From Arthrobacter sp. Leaf337 (lineage in GTDB: Bacteria; Actinomycetota; Actinomycetes; Actinomycetales; Micrococcaceae): a stretch of 64,000 nt of DNA. Under the pieces are notes generated by a model. It did not search any database and was not told the origin of the DNA. It was given only the letters and a program-made list of their open reading frames with translations. Position 1 is the stretch's first letter. Each line of letters starts with the position of its first letter. The stretch spans positions 319,212 to 383,211 of the forward strand of contig NZ_LMPC01000029.1 of the NCBI RefSeq assembly GCF_001423745.1, in the 5' to 3' direction. Below are positions 42,445 to 50,933 of the stretch, one piece after another. The position numbers and the translations under genes were made by a program.

Positions 42445-43281
42445 TCAGCCTTTCAGGCCGCCGGAGAATCCCTGGATGAAGCGCTTCTGCGCGAACAGGA
42501 ACAGCGCCAGCATGGGAATCATGGACACGATCACGATCGCAAAGATCGAATTCCACTCCGACACCAGGGAACCGATGTAGTAGTACATGGCCACCGGCAG
42601 CGTCTGGTTGGCCGAGCCGCCCAGGAAGATCAGCGAAGTAAAGAAGTCGTTCCAGACGATGAGCCCGGCGAAGATGGTGACCGTTCCGGTTGCGGGAGCC
42701 ATCATGGGCAGCACCACCTTCGCAAAAATCTGGGACCTGCTGGCACCGTCAATGGTTGCCGCTTCCTCGTAGTCCGTGCCGAGTCCCCGGAAGAAGTTGG
42801 AATAGAGGAAGATCGACAACGGCAGGAGCATGCCGGTGTACAGGATGATCAGGCCCCACGCCGATCCCGTGAGGCCCATGGCCCGCGCACCCATGTAGAG
42901 GGGCACTGCGCCGAGCTGGCCGGGGAGGATGATGGCAATCAGGAAGAGGTAGTACGCACCCTTGCTCCAGCGGCGGGTGCTGCGGGAGATGACGTATCCG
43001 GTGATTGAACCGAGCGCGATCAGCCCCACGATGCTCCCCGTGGTAATGATGATGCTGTTCACCAGGCCTAGAACAACGTTTGAGTTGCCGGTGGCGGTCA
43101 GGACCGCGACAAAGTTGCTGAAGTCTGGGCTTTTCGGCAGTGCCAGGGGCGACGTGGTGTACATCTCGCTGTCCGGCTTCAGGGCCGTGGTCACCAGGAA
43201 GTAGAACGGCGCCAGGAAGATCAGCGCCAGGGCCCAGAGCCCAATTTCGCGGAGAAGGGTGAGTTTTGTGTAGCGGAACAT
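42445..43281 (-). CDS. Sugar ABC transporter permease (MalG-like)
   Basis: The 278-residue protein has six hydrophobic segments and the permease EAA loop DYEEAATIDGASRSQIF about 90 residues before the end, where the ATPase docks. It is the second permease of a carbohydrate importer (CUT1 type). The ATG at 43281 lies three bases after the MalF-like gene. No ATPase gene is present in the window, as usual for CUT1 systems that use a shared MsiK-type ATPase in actinobacteria. Confidence 0.9.
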   Translation of the reverse strand: MFRYTKLTLLREIGLWALALIFLAPFYFLVTTALKPDSEMYTTSPLALPKSPDFSNFVAVLTATGNSNVVLGLVNSIIITTGSIVGLIALGSITGYVISRSTRRWSKGAYYLFLIAIILPGQLGAVPLYMGARAMGLTGSAWGLIILYTGMLLPLSIFLYSNFFRGLGTDYEEAATIDGASRSQIFAKVVLPMMAPATGTVTIFAGLIVWNDFFTSLIFLGGSANQTLPVAMYYYIGSLVSEWNSIFAIVIVSMIPMLALFLFAQKRFIQGFSGGLKG

Positions 43282-43283
43282 GG

Positions 43284-44243
43284 TTAGTCCTCGGGGTTCG
43301 AACGCGTCAGCCGCTGCTGGATAACGGCGAAGAACAGAATGATGGCGGCAAGCACCAGGGCAAGGGCGGCACCGCCGCCGAAGTTGCCGAGCGCAAACGC
43401 CTGCTTGTAGACCTGCGTGGCCAGGGTTTCGGTGGCACCGGCGGGTCCGCCGTTCGTCAGGGCCATGATCGGATCGAAGACCCGAAGCCCTTGGACGATT
43501 CCCAGCGTGGTGGCAATAGCGATGGCAGGGCGGATAGCCGGCAGCGTGACGTTCCGGAAGCGCTGCCACAGGTTTGCTCCGTCGATGGCGGCCGCCTCCT
43601 CGACTTCCACCGGGACGCTGGCAAGTCCGGCCATGAAGATCACCATGGCGAAGCCGGTTGACCCCCAGACAAGGACTACCAGCACTGTCCAGATGGCCCA
43701 CTGCGGGTCGGCGAGCCATGGTTTGGCGAGGTCGCCGGCGCCGATGGAGGTGAGGAAGACGTTGATGGGGCCGTCGAAGTCGAAGATGTACTTCCAGACG
43801 TAAGCCGTGGCCAGCGGACTGAGCACCACGGGCATAAAGAAGAGGGTGCGGAGAATGTACCGCGTCTTCAGCATCCGGTTGAGGCCGAGGGCGATGATGA
43901 GCCCGCCCACGTTGCCGAGTAAGACTGAACCAAAGGCCAGGAACATTGTGTTCGTCAGGGCGCCGAGCTTGGTGGGGTCCTTGAAGATGGCTTCGAAGTT
44001 CTGCCAGCCCACAACTTTGAACGAGCCGATTCCTGTCCAGTTGGTGAAAGCGAAGAAGCCGCCGATACCGGTTGCCACGTAGTGGATGGCGATGACCAGG
44101 ACAATCCCGGGCAGCGCCCACCACCAATGTCCCAACTGCAGGCCCGTGCTCCGGGGGCGGGGTTTTTCGCCCGCCCCCGGAGTGCGCCTGCCTCGCAGGG
44201 GTGCTTTAGCTGCTTCGCTCTTCGGTTGCATCGTCGCAGTCAT
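43284..44243 (-). CDS. Sugar ABC transporter permease (MalF/UgpA-like)
   Basis: After a basic, polar N-terminus this 319-residue protein has six membrane helices and the EAA motif VEVEEAAAIDGANLWQRF. Signature residues GGPAGATETLATQVYKQAF near the C-terminus are typical of MalF/UgpA partners. It forms the translocation channel with the permease at 42445. The start at 44243 is the first Met before the polar leader. Confidence 0.9.
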   Translation of the reverse strand: MTATMQPKSEAAKAPLRGRRTPGAGEKPRPRSTGLQLGHWWWALPGIVLVIAIHYVATGIGGFFAFTNWTGIGSFKVVGWQNFEAIFKDPTKLGALTNTMFLAFGSVLLGNVGGLIIALGLNRMLKTRYILRTLFFMPVVLSPLATAYVWKYIFDFDGPINVFLTSIGAGDLAKPWLADPQWAIWTVLVVLVWGSTGFAMVIFMAGLASVPVEVEEAAAIDGANLWQRFRNVTLPAIRPAIAIATTLGIVQGLRVFDPIMALTNGGPAGATETLATQVYKQAFALGNFGGGAALALVLAAIILFFAVIQQRLTRSNPED

Positions 44244-44296
44244 GGTAATCCTTGCTTGTCCCTTTGAGTCGTCGGAACTGTGGTGTTCTGAAACTG

Positions 44297-45589
44297 TCAC
44301 TGTCCCCAGGCGGTATCCATGGCCTGGAGTACCTGATCGGTAGTTTTCTGTCCGGTGATAAGGCCCTGGACGCCGGTGGCGAGGGCGTCGTACACGGCGG
44401 AGTTGGGCCACTGGCTGTTCGGCAGCGGGCCGTACTTACCGTTCTTGATGAGATCGCCGACGTTCTTGTAGGCGCCACCGTTGAAGTCATAGCTGTCCAG
44501 GCCGGTGACCGGCAGGGCGCCATCGATTTCTGCGAAGGCCTTGGTCTGCTCAGGCTCTGCCGCCCAGTCGAGGAAGGCCTTGGCGGCATCCTTGTTCTTG
44601 GACGCTGCGTTGATGGAAAACGCGTAGTTCGCACTGGCGTACACGAAGCCTTCGGAGCTCGCCTCTGCCGGGAGCGCCCGCACATTAAATTCGGAGTCGG
44701 CGGCTGCAGTCTTCAGCTGCTTCCAGCTGGGGCCCGGAATAAAGCCGGCAACCGAGGTACCGCTGGCGAGGCCCTTGGTGATGGCGTCGAACCCGGCACC
44801 AGCGGCGCCCTTCTGGAAGCAGCCCGCGTTGTTAAGCTTGCTGACCGCCTCCAACGATGCTTTCCAGCCGTCCGAGCCGGCGAATGTGGTCTCCTTGGCG
44901 GCCCGCTTTTCATTCCACTTCGGGTCCTCGGCATAGACGCGGGACGCAGCGAGGGACATCGCCATCAGACCGGTGTTCGGAGCAGCGGAGCCAGCCAGCG
45001 CAATGAACGACTTGCCGGACGATGCGAGCGACTTGCACTGATCCTCGAGGGACGCGAAGTCTGATGGGAAATCCGAAATGCCGGCTGCTTTGGCAGATGT
45101 TTCGTTGGCCACCAGACCAACCACCGTGATCTCCGGCGCCTGGCCGTAGACCTTTCCGTCAGTCCCAAAGAGAGCCTCGCTACCCTCGGGAACCAGTTCC
45201 TTGGCGGCGGCATCCAGCGGCTCCAGGAAGCCTGCCTGAACGAGCGGCAAAATGCTGCGGCCGGTGCCGGAACCCGGTGAGGTCACTACGACATCTGACG
45301 CGTTTCCGGCTTGGAGCTGGGTGCGGAGTGTCTGGTCGTAAGAGTCATTGGGCTGCGGGTTGAAGGTGATCTTCACGCCCGGATTCGACGCCATGTACTT
45401 CTCAGCCAGTACCTGGAAGGGACTCTCAATGGTGTTGGAGGTGGCAAACGACAGGGTAAATTCCTGAGCGCCTCCTGTGGGGGAGCTGCCGCTGGCGGGG
45501 GCCGAACAGCCGGTGAGGACGAGGGCTGCGATCGTTGGTACTGCGAGGGCGCCGACCTTCAGAGCCGAATAGCTACGGTGCTGTGTCAT
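44297..45589 (-). CDS. Sugar ABC transporter substrate-binding lipoprotein
   Basis: The signal peptide ends in a lipobox (LVLTGC) near residue 28, so the mature protein is lipid-anchored. The body matches carbohydrate-binding proteins of CUT1 type: FATSNTIESPFQVLAEKYMASNPGVKI, DVVVTSPGSG, YAFSINAASKNKDAAKAFLDWA. It delivers the ligand to the two permeases downstream. The first 200 bp upstream carry two ACATAAGT boxes and a divergent LysR gene. Substrate presumably a plant glycoside, inferred from the operon. Confidence 0.9.
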   Translation of the reverse strand: MTQHRSYSALKVGALAVPTIAALVLTGCSAPASGSSPTGGAQEFTLSFATSNTIESPFQVLAEKYMASNPGVKITFNPQPNDSYDQTLRTQLQAGNASDVVVTSPGSGTGRSILPLVQAGFLEPLDAAAKELVPEGSEALFGTDGKVYGQAPEITVVGLVANETSAKAAGISDFPSDFASLEDQCKSLASSGKSFIALAGSAAPNTGLMAMSLAASRVYAEDPKWNEKRAAKETTFAGSDGWKASLEAVSKLNNAGCFQKGAAGAGFDAITKGLASGTSVAGFIPGPSWKQLKTAAADSEFNVRALPAEASSEGFVYASANYAFSINAASKNKDAAKAFLDWAAEPEQTKAFAEIDGALPVTGLDSYDFNGGAYKNVGDLIKNGKYGPLPNSQWPNSAVYDALATGVQGLITGQKTTDQVLQAMDTAWGQ

Positions 45590-45672
45590 GTCCAGCCTTT
45601 CTGACTTCATTGTCTAAGAATTCCGGGGGCCGTGACCCCGGTCACTCATCAGTATGCAGGAGATGTGCTGGA

Positions 45673-45709
45673 AAAGCACATAAGTCTTGCCGATGACAGA
45701 CATAAGTTT
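45673..45709. promoter_or_regulatory. Two ACATAAGT boxes between ABC importer and LysR genes
   Basis: ACATAAGT occurs at 45678-45685 and again at 45700-45707, a 22-bp direct spacing (two helical turns). The first is embedded in AAAAGCACATAAG, whose complement CTTATGTGCTTTT repeats the site at 31504. They lie between the divergent binding-protein and LysR genes and are good candidate operators for the LysR protein. The remainder of 45590-45822 shows nothing further. Confidence 0.55.
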
Positions 45710-45822
45710 CGCTGGGGTCACTAGGCGGACATTGCATAGAAACGGGTGATCTCCATCATCCAAAGTATCGATGCCGCTGATACACTGGCTGACTTAGCTC
45801 ACCGTTGAAAGAATGTCCCACC

Positions 45823-46767
45823 GTGACGAACCATGTCCTGCTTTCCCGGCTTGACCTGAACCTGCTGATCTCGCTGGATGCGCTCATTACGGAGCGGAGC
45901 GTGACGAGGGCGGCAGAGCGGCTTCACCTGAGCCAGCCCGCACTCAGCGCATCGCTTGCGCGGCTTCGGTCCCACTTCGGAGACCCCATCCTGGCCCGCC
46001 GCGGCAATGCGTACGAGCTCACGCCATTCGCGCTGCGGCTGGCGGAGCACACCACCACGGCGCTCGAGGCTGCGCGGCGCGTCTTTGAGAGCCAGGCAAC
46101 ATGGGAGCCCAGCGAGTCCGAGCGGGAATTTTCCATTTATGGCTCCGATTACGGCTTCACCACCATTGGCCGGGTCGCCTCCGAGCTTGCAGCCGAGCGC
46201 GCACCGGGAGTCCGGTTTCGCTTTATGCTCCACAACCCGATGGTGGTGGAAGATGCCGCTAACCGTCTTCGTTCCGTGGACGGCATGGTCATTCCGCATG
46301 GCTTCCTCAGCGGGCTCCCCTACCTGGACCTGTGGAGGGACGGGTGGGTGGCTGTCGTCTCCTCGTCCAATGCTGCCGTCGGCGAGCACATCACCATGGA
46401 AAACATCGCCGAACTTCCCTGGGTGATGACCTATCAGACACGCTCAGCGTCAACGTCGGCGGAACGGCAGATCACGCAGCTGGGCGTCGAGCCGCGTGTG
46501 GATGTTGTGGTTGAAAGTTTCCAGTCCTTGCCGCACTTTGTGGTGGGGACCAACCGGATCGCAATGATCCAGGCGGCGCTGGTGCCGTTCGCGGTGCGTG
46601 TAGGGGGCGTGCGAATCCTGCCACTGCCCTTTGATGCCACACCGCTTGTTAATGCCCTGTGGTGGCACCCCGTACACAACCGGGACTCCGAGCACGAGTG
46701 GATGCGGAGCCTCTTCAAAGAGGCCGGGGACATCGTGGCGGCAGCCGCGACGAAGCAAGTCAATTAA
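45823..46767 (+). CDS. LysR family transcriptional regulator
   Basis: The N-terminal helix-turn-helix is clear (LSRLDLNLLISLDALITERSV, TRAAERLHLSQPALSASLARLR, then LTPFALRLAEH), followed by the effector domain starting near residue 90 (REFSIYGSDYGFTTIGRV). It resembles the regulator at 20585 and the NodD/LinR-type group that often sense aromatic compounds. The GTG at 45823 is taken as start; a TTG at 45805 is also open. It is divergent from the ABC importer operon, which suggests it activates glycoside uptake in response to an aromatic glycoside. Confidence 0.85.
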   Translation: MTNHVLLSRLDLNLLISLDALITERSVTRAAERLHLSQPALSASLARLRSHFGDPILARRGNAYELTPFALRLAEHTTTALEAARRVFESQATWEPSESEREFSIYGSDYGFTTIGRVASELAAERAPGVRFRFMLHNPMVVEDAANRLRSVDGMVIPHGFLSGLPYLDLWRDGWVAVVSSSNAAVGEHITMENIAELPWVMTYQTRSASTSAERQITQLGVEPRVDVVVESFQSLPHFVVGTNRIAMIQAALVPFAVRVGGVRILPLPFDATPLVNALWWHPVHNRDSEHEWMRSLFKEAGDIVAAAATKQVN

Positions 46768-46769
46768 CG

Positions 46770-46805
46770 CCTCGATGCCCGCCGCATAACAGGCGGACAT
46801 CGAGG
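46770..46805. terminator. Bidirectional terminator
   Basis: CCTCGATGCCCGCC (46770-46783) pairs with GGCGGACATCGAGG (46792-46805), a 14-bp stem with one mismatch and an 8-nt loop. It sits three bases after the LysR stop and before the convergent fused deglycosidase-like gene. Confidence 0.8.
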
Positions 46806-46822
46806 GATCTACGGCTTGCAGG

Positions 46823-48301
46823 TCAGGCTGAGGTCAACGCCGTGCGCATACTCCTGCGGATAAGGTCGTGCTGCCTCCGGACCAGTAGCAGCGGGTCCAC
46901 CTCGCCGAGCTCAGCGAAGGCGTGGCCTTCCCACTCGCTGGACCAGTAGCCGCGGTAGCCGCCCTCGACGAATACCCGGACGAGTTCCGGATAGTCAATG
47001 GCGGGCTCGCTCCCCTGCTCATCGATGTCGTAGAACTTCGCATGGACGTGCATGATCTGGGGCATGATGTCAGCCCACTCCTTCGGGCTGACATGGCCGT
47101 GCATGTTGAATGCCAGGTGCGCGAAGGAGCCAAGGCGGGCAGGATCAAAGTCCCGTGCCCGCAGGTAGCCAATAAACTCCTCCTGCCGCGCCCTCATCGG
47201 GGCATCGGTGGACCAGATGGCCTGCAGCCTCTGGACGGCTTCGTCGTCGAGCCCGGCACGGCGGACAGCGCGGAGGAGCGTCGGAGACATACTGTGCATG
47301 GTTGAGGAGAAGTCAGCCACGAACCCCAGCAAGGGTGAATCAAGCTCCGCAAAAACGTCCCGGACCTTCATGATCTCCGGGGAGTTCGGCCCAAGGGGCG
47401 CATGAATCTCATACGCAAGCTTGAGCTCAAGGTTCTCGGCGAGTGGAAGGAGCCGGCGAAGCAGTTCGGGTTTGGCGCTCTGGATGCGGATGAGCGGAAA
47501 ACCGAGCTTCTTGGCGCCGCGGAACAGCGTCTCGGTGAACTCGTATTCCTCATCCGGGGTCATGTCGCGGTCGCGGCGGCGGCCCATATCGAGGTTCGCG
47601 CCAAAGGAGCTTGCGGTGAAACCGTGTTTGTCGAAGGCCGCGTGCCACGAGCGTGCGAAGTCATGGGTCACATTGGGATAGGTGGGCAGGACCTGGGATG
47701 CCACGATTTCAATGCCGGGGCCAATGCCCAGCTCGGCAACTCGGTTCAGCAGGCCATTGAAGTCGTACCAGCCTGCCCGGAACTCGGCACTCGCCGAGTA
47801 CAGGGTAAGCCCGAGGGAGAACGGATCCTCCTCGGCCTTCGGCGGAGCCGGAGTGACCGCCGTCGCCAGCTCCGGTGCCGCCGAAGCCCTGTCCGTGGCG
47901 GCGAGGTCCAGCGTCTGGTTCACGAAATTGGGAACGTACATGCCGGGACCCCCGTCGGTTCCGGGGGCAATCTGCATGTAGGGCAGTCGCAGTTCCCCGA
48001 TGAGCTGAACGGAGTGCTGCTCACCGAGCGCGACCGGGTCCTGCCTTTTCACAATGAGCAGGGGATGGTCCTGGAGGTACCAGAGGGTCTGACTTTGACC
48101 CGGCAGGTCCGGGAGCGCATAGCGCACACCTCCCAGTTCCAGGGACAGGTCCTCGGCGGGGATGTCCTGGCCGTCAACGGTAAGCCTGAGGCTGGAGACC
48201 GAGGAGAGCCACAGGCTCCGGTACCACGGAAGTGTCAGGGCCAGGGCGAAACCCTCGGGGTGGACGCGGAGGCTTGAATCGTCAAGAAGTCCGTTTGGCA
48301 T
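46823..48301 (-). CDS. Fused beta-alpha C-glycoside deglycosidase-like protein
   Basis: The 492-residue protein joins two subunits. Residues 1-130 are beta-like (LTLPWYRSLWLSS, LWYLQDHPLLI, LRLPYMQIAPG). Residues 131-158 are an Ala/Pro-rich linker. From about 160 follows a complete alpha-like TIM barrel with Glu (AYEIHAPLGP), Asp (GFVADFSSTMHS), His (MHVHAKFYDID) and Glu (YWSSEWEGH). The halves are closest to the split proteins at 36726 and 37378. Fusion enforces 1:1 stoichiometry. It should act on 3-keto glycosides like the others, and it is followed 31 bp upstream by a second fusion gene on the same strand. Confidence 0.8.
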   Translation of the reverse strand: MPNGLLDDSSLRVHPEGFALALTLPWYRSLWLSSVSSLRLTVDGQDIPAEDLSLELGGVRYALPDLPGQSQTLWYLQDHPLLIVKRQDPVALGEQHSVQLIGELRLPYMQIAPGTDGGPGMYVPNFVNQTLDLAATDRASAAPELATAVTPAPPKAEEDPFSLGLTLYSASAEFRAGWYDFNGLLNRVAELGIGPGIEIVASQVLPTYPNVTHDFARSWHAAFDKHGFTASSFGANLDMGRRRDRDMTPDEEYEFTETLFRGAKKLGFPLIRIQSAKPELLRRLLPLAENLELKLAYEIHAPLGPNSPEIMKVRDVFAELDSPLLGFVADFSSTMHSMSPTLLRAVRRAGLDDEAVQRLQAIWSTDAPMRARQEEFIGYLRARDFDPARLGSFAHLAFNMHGHVSPKEWADIMPQIMHVHAKFYDIDEQGSEPAIDYPELVRVFVEGGYRGYWSSEWEGHAFAELGEVDPLLLVRRQHDLIRRSMRTALTSA

Positions 48302-48332
48302 GGTTGTTCTCTTCGCTGGGAGGTGGAATGGG

Positions 48333-49628
48333 TCAGGTAAGTTCGGAGGTGATGCGGCGGATCAGGGCGTGCTGGCGGCGCACTTGTTCGACGGCCCGCC
48401 ACGGGGTGCGTTCGACTTCGTATTCACTGGAGAGGTAGCCGGAGTAGCCGGAGTCCTTGAGCGCCTTGAGTACGGGCAGCCAGGGAATCTGCTGGTCTTC
48501 CAGCTGCTCGTCAATGTCGTGGAACTTCGCTTGGATAAACACCACGTACTGCGCGATGTCCGCGAAGTCGGCAGGATCGACGCCGATGCCGTCAAGGAAG
48601 GCGGGCCTCGTCTCGCGGGTCTCCCCTTCGCGCAGCGGGATCGGCCGGTCCTGGAAGATCCCGGTGTCAATGAGCAGACCGAAGTTCTTGGTTCCGGTCC
48701 GTTCAATGAGGCTGATGTAGTCCTCGACGACGGGGTGTTTGATCGGCGTGGGCGAGTGAATTTCCGGGCAGATGATGATCCCCAGCTCGTGGGCCAGATC
48801 AAGGGATCGTTCCACGGACTCGGCCCAGATGGGATCCGGGACCAGATCACTGGACACCACGCCGATCTTGGGGCGCACGAACCCGAAACCCAGTTGGCTG
48901 GCAAGCCTCAGGTCGCGCTGCAGGGCCGCCGCACCCTCGGCAACGGTCATAGTACGGCCCGGGTGAAGCCGCGTGTCGATCCAGGAGCCGTAGTTCGTGG
49001 GCTCCAGTGAGTACTTCTCCAGCAGGCCGAACCACATATCGATCCAGGCGCCAGAGGGTTCCGGATAGTTGGGAATGTGTCCCTCGCCGAGGATCTCGAC
49101 GCCGGTGGCACCTACGTCCGCGACGGCGGCCAGCGCTGACTCCAGGTCCAGGACGGTGCCGTAGTCACCCATGAAGCTGTAGAGGGAAACGCCGTACCGG
49201 AAGGTGCCTTCGCCGCCTTCCGGCGCGAGCGTCACCTTGCGGCTGACCCGGTAGGTGCTGGGCTGATGCTCCACCGGGATATAGGACATGCGTAGCCGCA
49301 GCTCAATAGAGAGCTCGTGGACGCCCTGTGGCAGCCCTCCGTCGAAAGGAACGGTGACCACCGCGGCTTCCTCAAGGGGCCAGCGCACGCCGTCACTTTC
49401 CCAAAGCTGCTGCAGCGTGTAGGTCTGCCCGCCGAACGTCCACAGCGGAACGTCAGGGCCGACGTCGACGACGTTGCCTACGCGTACGGCGACGCCGGCG
49501 ATGAGGGACGCGGCCATGCCGCGGTAGGAAGGCATCCGGAGGCGGAACTGAAAGCCGGTTACGCGCCTGCCGTCAGTAACATTCCGGAAGCCAACGGACT
49601 GGATGAGGTCTCTTTCGAGAAGCATCAT
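48333..49628 (-). CDS. Fused beta-alpha deglycosidase-like protein with altered metal site
   Basis: The 431-residue protein has a beta-like part (residues 1-140: RLRMPSYRGMAAS, LRLRMSYIPVE) and an alpha-like barrel (from about 145: FRYGVSLYSFMGDYGTVLDL). Candidate ligands are Glu about 289 (CPEIHSP), Asp about 321 (LLIDTGIFQD) and Glu about 402 (LSSEYE). The His of the HVHAKFYDID motif is Gln here (FIQAKFHDID, about 366), so the metal site or its chemistry differs. It is the more divergent fusion and the first gene of the pair; both are probably one operon. Confidence 0.75.
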   Translation of the reverse strand: MMLLERDLIQSVGFRNVTDGRRVTGFQFRLRMPSYRGMAASLIAGVAVRVGNVVDVGPDVPLWTFGGQTYTLQQLWESDGVRWPLEEAAVVTVPFDGGLPQGVHELSIELRLRMSYIPVEHQPSTYRVSRKVTLAPEGGEGTFRYGVSLYSFMGDYGTVLDLESALAAVADVGATGVEILGEGHIPNYPEPSGAWIDMWFGLLEKYSLEPTNYGSWIDTRLHPGRTMTVAEGAAALQRDLRLASQLGFGFVRPKIGVVSSDLVPDPIWAESVERSLDLAHELGIIICPEIHSPTPIKHPVVEDYISLIERTGTKNFGLLIDTGIFQDRPIPLREGETRETRPAFLDGIGVDPADFADIAQYVVFIQAKFHDIDEQLEDQQIPWLPVLKALKDSGYSGYLSSEYEVERTPWRAVEQVRRQHALIRRITSELT

Positions 49629-49994
49629 TGCTCACTCTCTCTAGGTTCCGAACCAGCCTAACAGCATTAGGTAGGTTTACGACTTAAGTCTGTGAGAATT
49701 CGTCCTAACTCGCGGCGAGCTTGACGAACGAACATTCGCCTCCTGGGACTACAGGGCTCGACGGTGGGATCTGGCGGGTTCACAATCCAAGTTGCAGCCA
49801 TTCACGCAGCGTGCCACCCGGGCCACGGGCGGAAGGAATCGAGCCCGTTGCGCGGACCCCCGAACGGGCCCAACGCCCGCTTCGAAGACCCACGCCCCTG
49901 CGCCGCCATTGTGGACGCCCGTAATCGGCAGATCCCCAGTTCATGGCGCGATTGCGGCGGCAGGTCTCCGCGGCGCGAACGGTCGTGGATCAGC
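49629..49994. other. Intergenic region with promoter-like sequence
   Basis: The first 90 bp are AT-richer and contain GACTTAAGTC (49691-49700), a perfect 10-bp dyad similar to the ACTTATGT boxes near the other glycoside genes, so it is probably the promoter of the fusion genes. The rest is GC-rich and shows no gene I can support on either strand. Confidence 0.4.
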
Positions 49995-50621
49995 TCAATC
50001 AGTCGGTCGGCCCGTTCCACCTGTGGGCAAGAGAACGTAGATCTGCCCTGAGATCTCCGAGAGGATTTCGTCAACGGACCTGGAGACGTTGATCGTGGCC
50101 GCCATACTGAGGAACATTATCGCGGAGACTATGTGTGCCAGCCTGGCAGCGTTCCGAGGCTCGATCCGGGGGTCCCGCGTCAGCACGTCGGCAATCGCCT
50201 CCTCGGTCTGAACGGTGAGGGCGAGGGCTTCGCGGTGGTGGGGTTCGTCGGGATCCCCGAACACGATCTCGCGCAGGTAGGTTCGGCCGTTTTCGATCTG
50301 CTTTCGGTTGCACTCCACCACGGGGCGAACGATCGCCATCACGGCCTCTAACACATCCGGGATCGCCTCGGCGGCCGTCCTACCCGTGACGAGCGCATCG
50401 GCGTAGGTGGAGTTCTGAACGAGCAGGAGCAGCTCCCCCTTGGTCTTGGCGTACAAGAATAAAGTCCCCGTGCCAATGTCAGCCCTGTCGGCGACCTGCT
50501 GGGTTGTGACTTCATCGACACCATGTTCGGCGAAAAGCTCTGCTGCGGCGGCCGTGATGCGGTCGAGCTTGTGCTGCTTGTTCCGCTCACGTCGGCCTAC
50601 GGGTTGAGGGGCGACTGCCAT
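49995..50621 (-). CDS. TetR family transcriptional regulator
   Basis: The ATG at 50621 gives a 208-residue protein. The helix-turn-helix is at about residues 14-60 (KLDRITAAAAELFAEHGVDEVTTQQVADRADIG, LFLYAKTKGELLLLV), followed by the usual helical ligand domain. The nearby palindrome TGCTCAGTTATGAGCA at 50653 is the likely operator; it overlaps the longer but less plausible start at 50669. The matching palindrome at 56434 implies this protein also controls the opposite end of the block, at 55187-56182. Confidence 0.87.
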   Translation of the reverse strand: MAVAPQPVGRRERNKQHKLDRITAAAAELFAEHGVDEVTTQQVADRADIGTGTLFLYAKTKGELLLLVQNSTYADALVTGRTAAEAIPDVLEAVMAIVRPVVECNRKQIENGRTYLREIVFGDPDEPHHREALALTVQTEEAIADVLTRDPRIEPRNAARLAHIVSAIMFLSMAATINVSRSVDEILSEISGQIYVLLPTGGTGRPTD

Positions 50622-50652
50622 TACGTGTTCTCCGGGGAATAGAATCTGACCA

Positions 50653-50668
50653 TGCTCAGTTATGAGCA
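50653..50668. promoter_or_regulatory. TetR operator, TGCTCA-N4-TGAGCA
   Basis: TGCTCA (50653-50658), GTTA, TGAGCA (50663-50668) form a perfect dyad 32 bp upstream of the TetR start. An almost identical site lies at 56434-56449. The rest of 50622-50933 is leader or promoter sequence for the SDR; the open frame through it lacks coding character. Confidence 0.7.
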
Positions 50669-50933
50669 CAGTCGGTACCGTGTGGGCTCAGTAGTTTTTA
50701 TTGTCCCACAGCGGCCGAAAAGGGCCTATCGGGTGGTGCTAACGATCTATCGAATGGAAAGGACCACGCTCATGAGCATGTCCTCTCTCTGGCACCCTCC
50801 CACGCCTGATCAGGTGCCATTAAGCCGCAGGCCCTGGCGGCTCCCTTTCAAGCCAGGGCGGGCGGCGGCCTCACCATCAACCCCATCCGCGCCGACCCGT
50901 GCGCATTTATCTCAAACAAGAAAGTCCAAGCAA

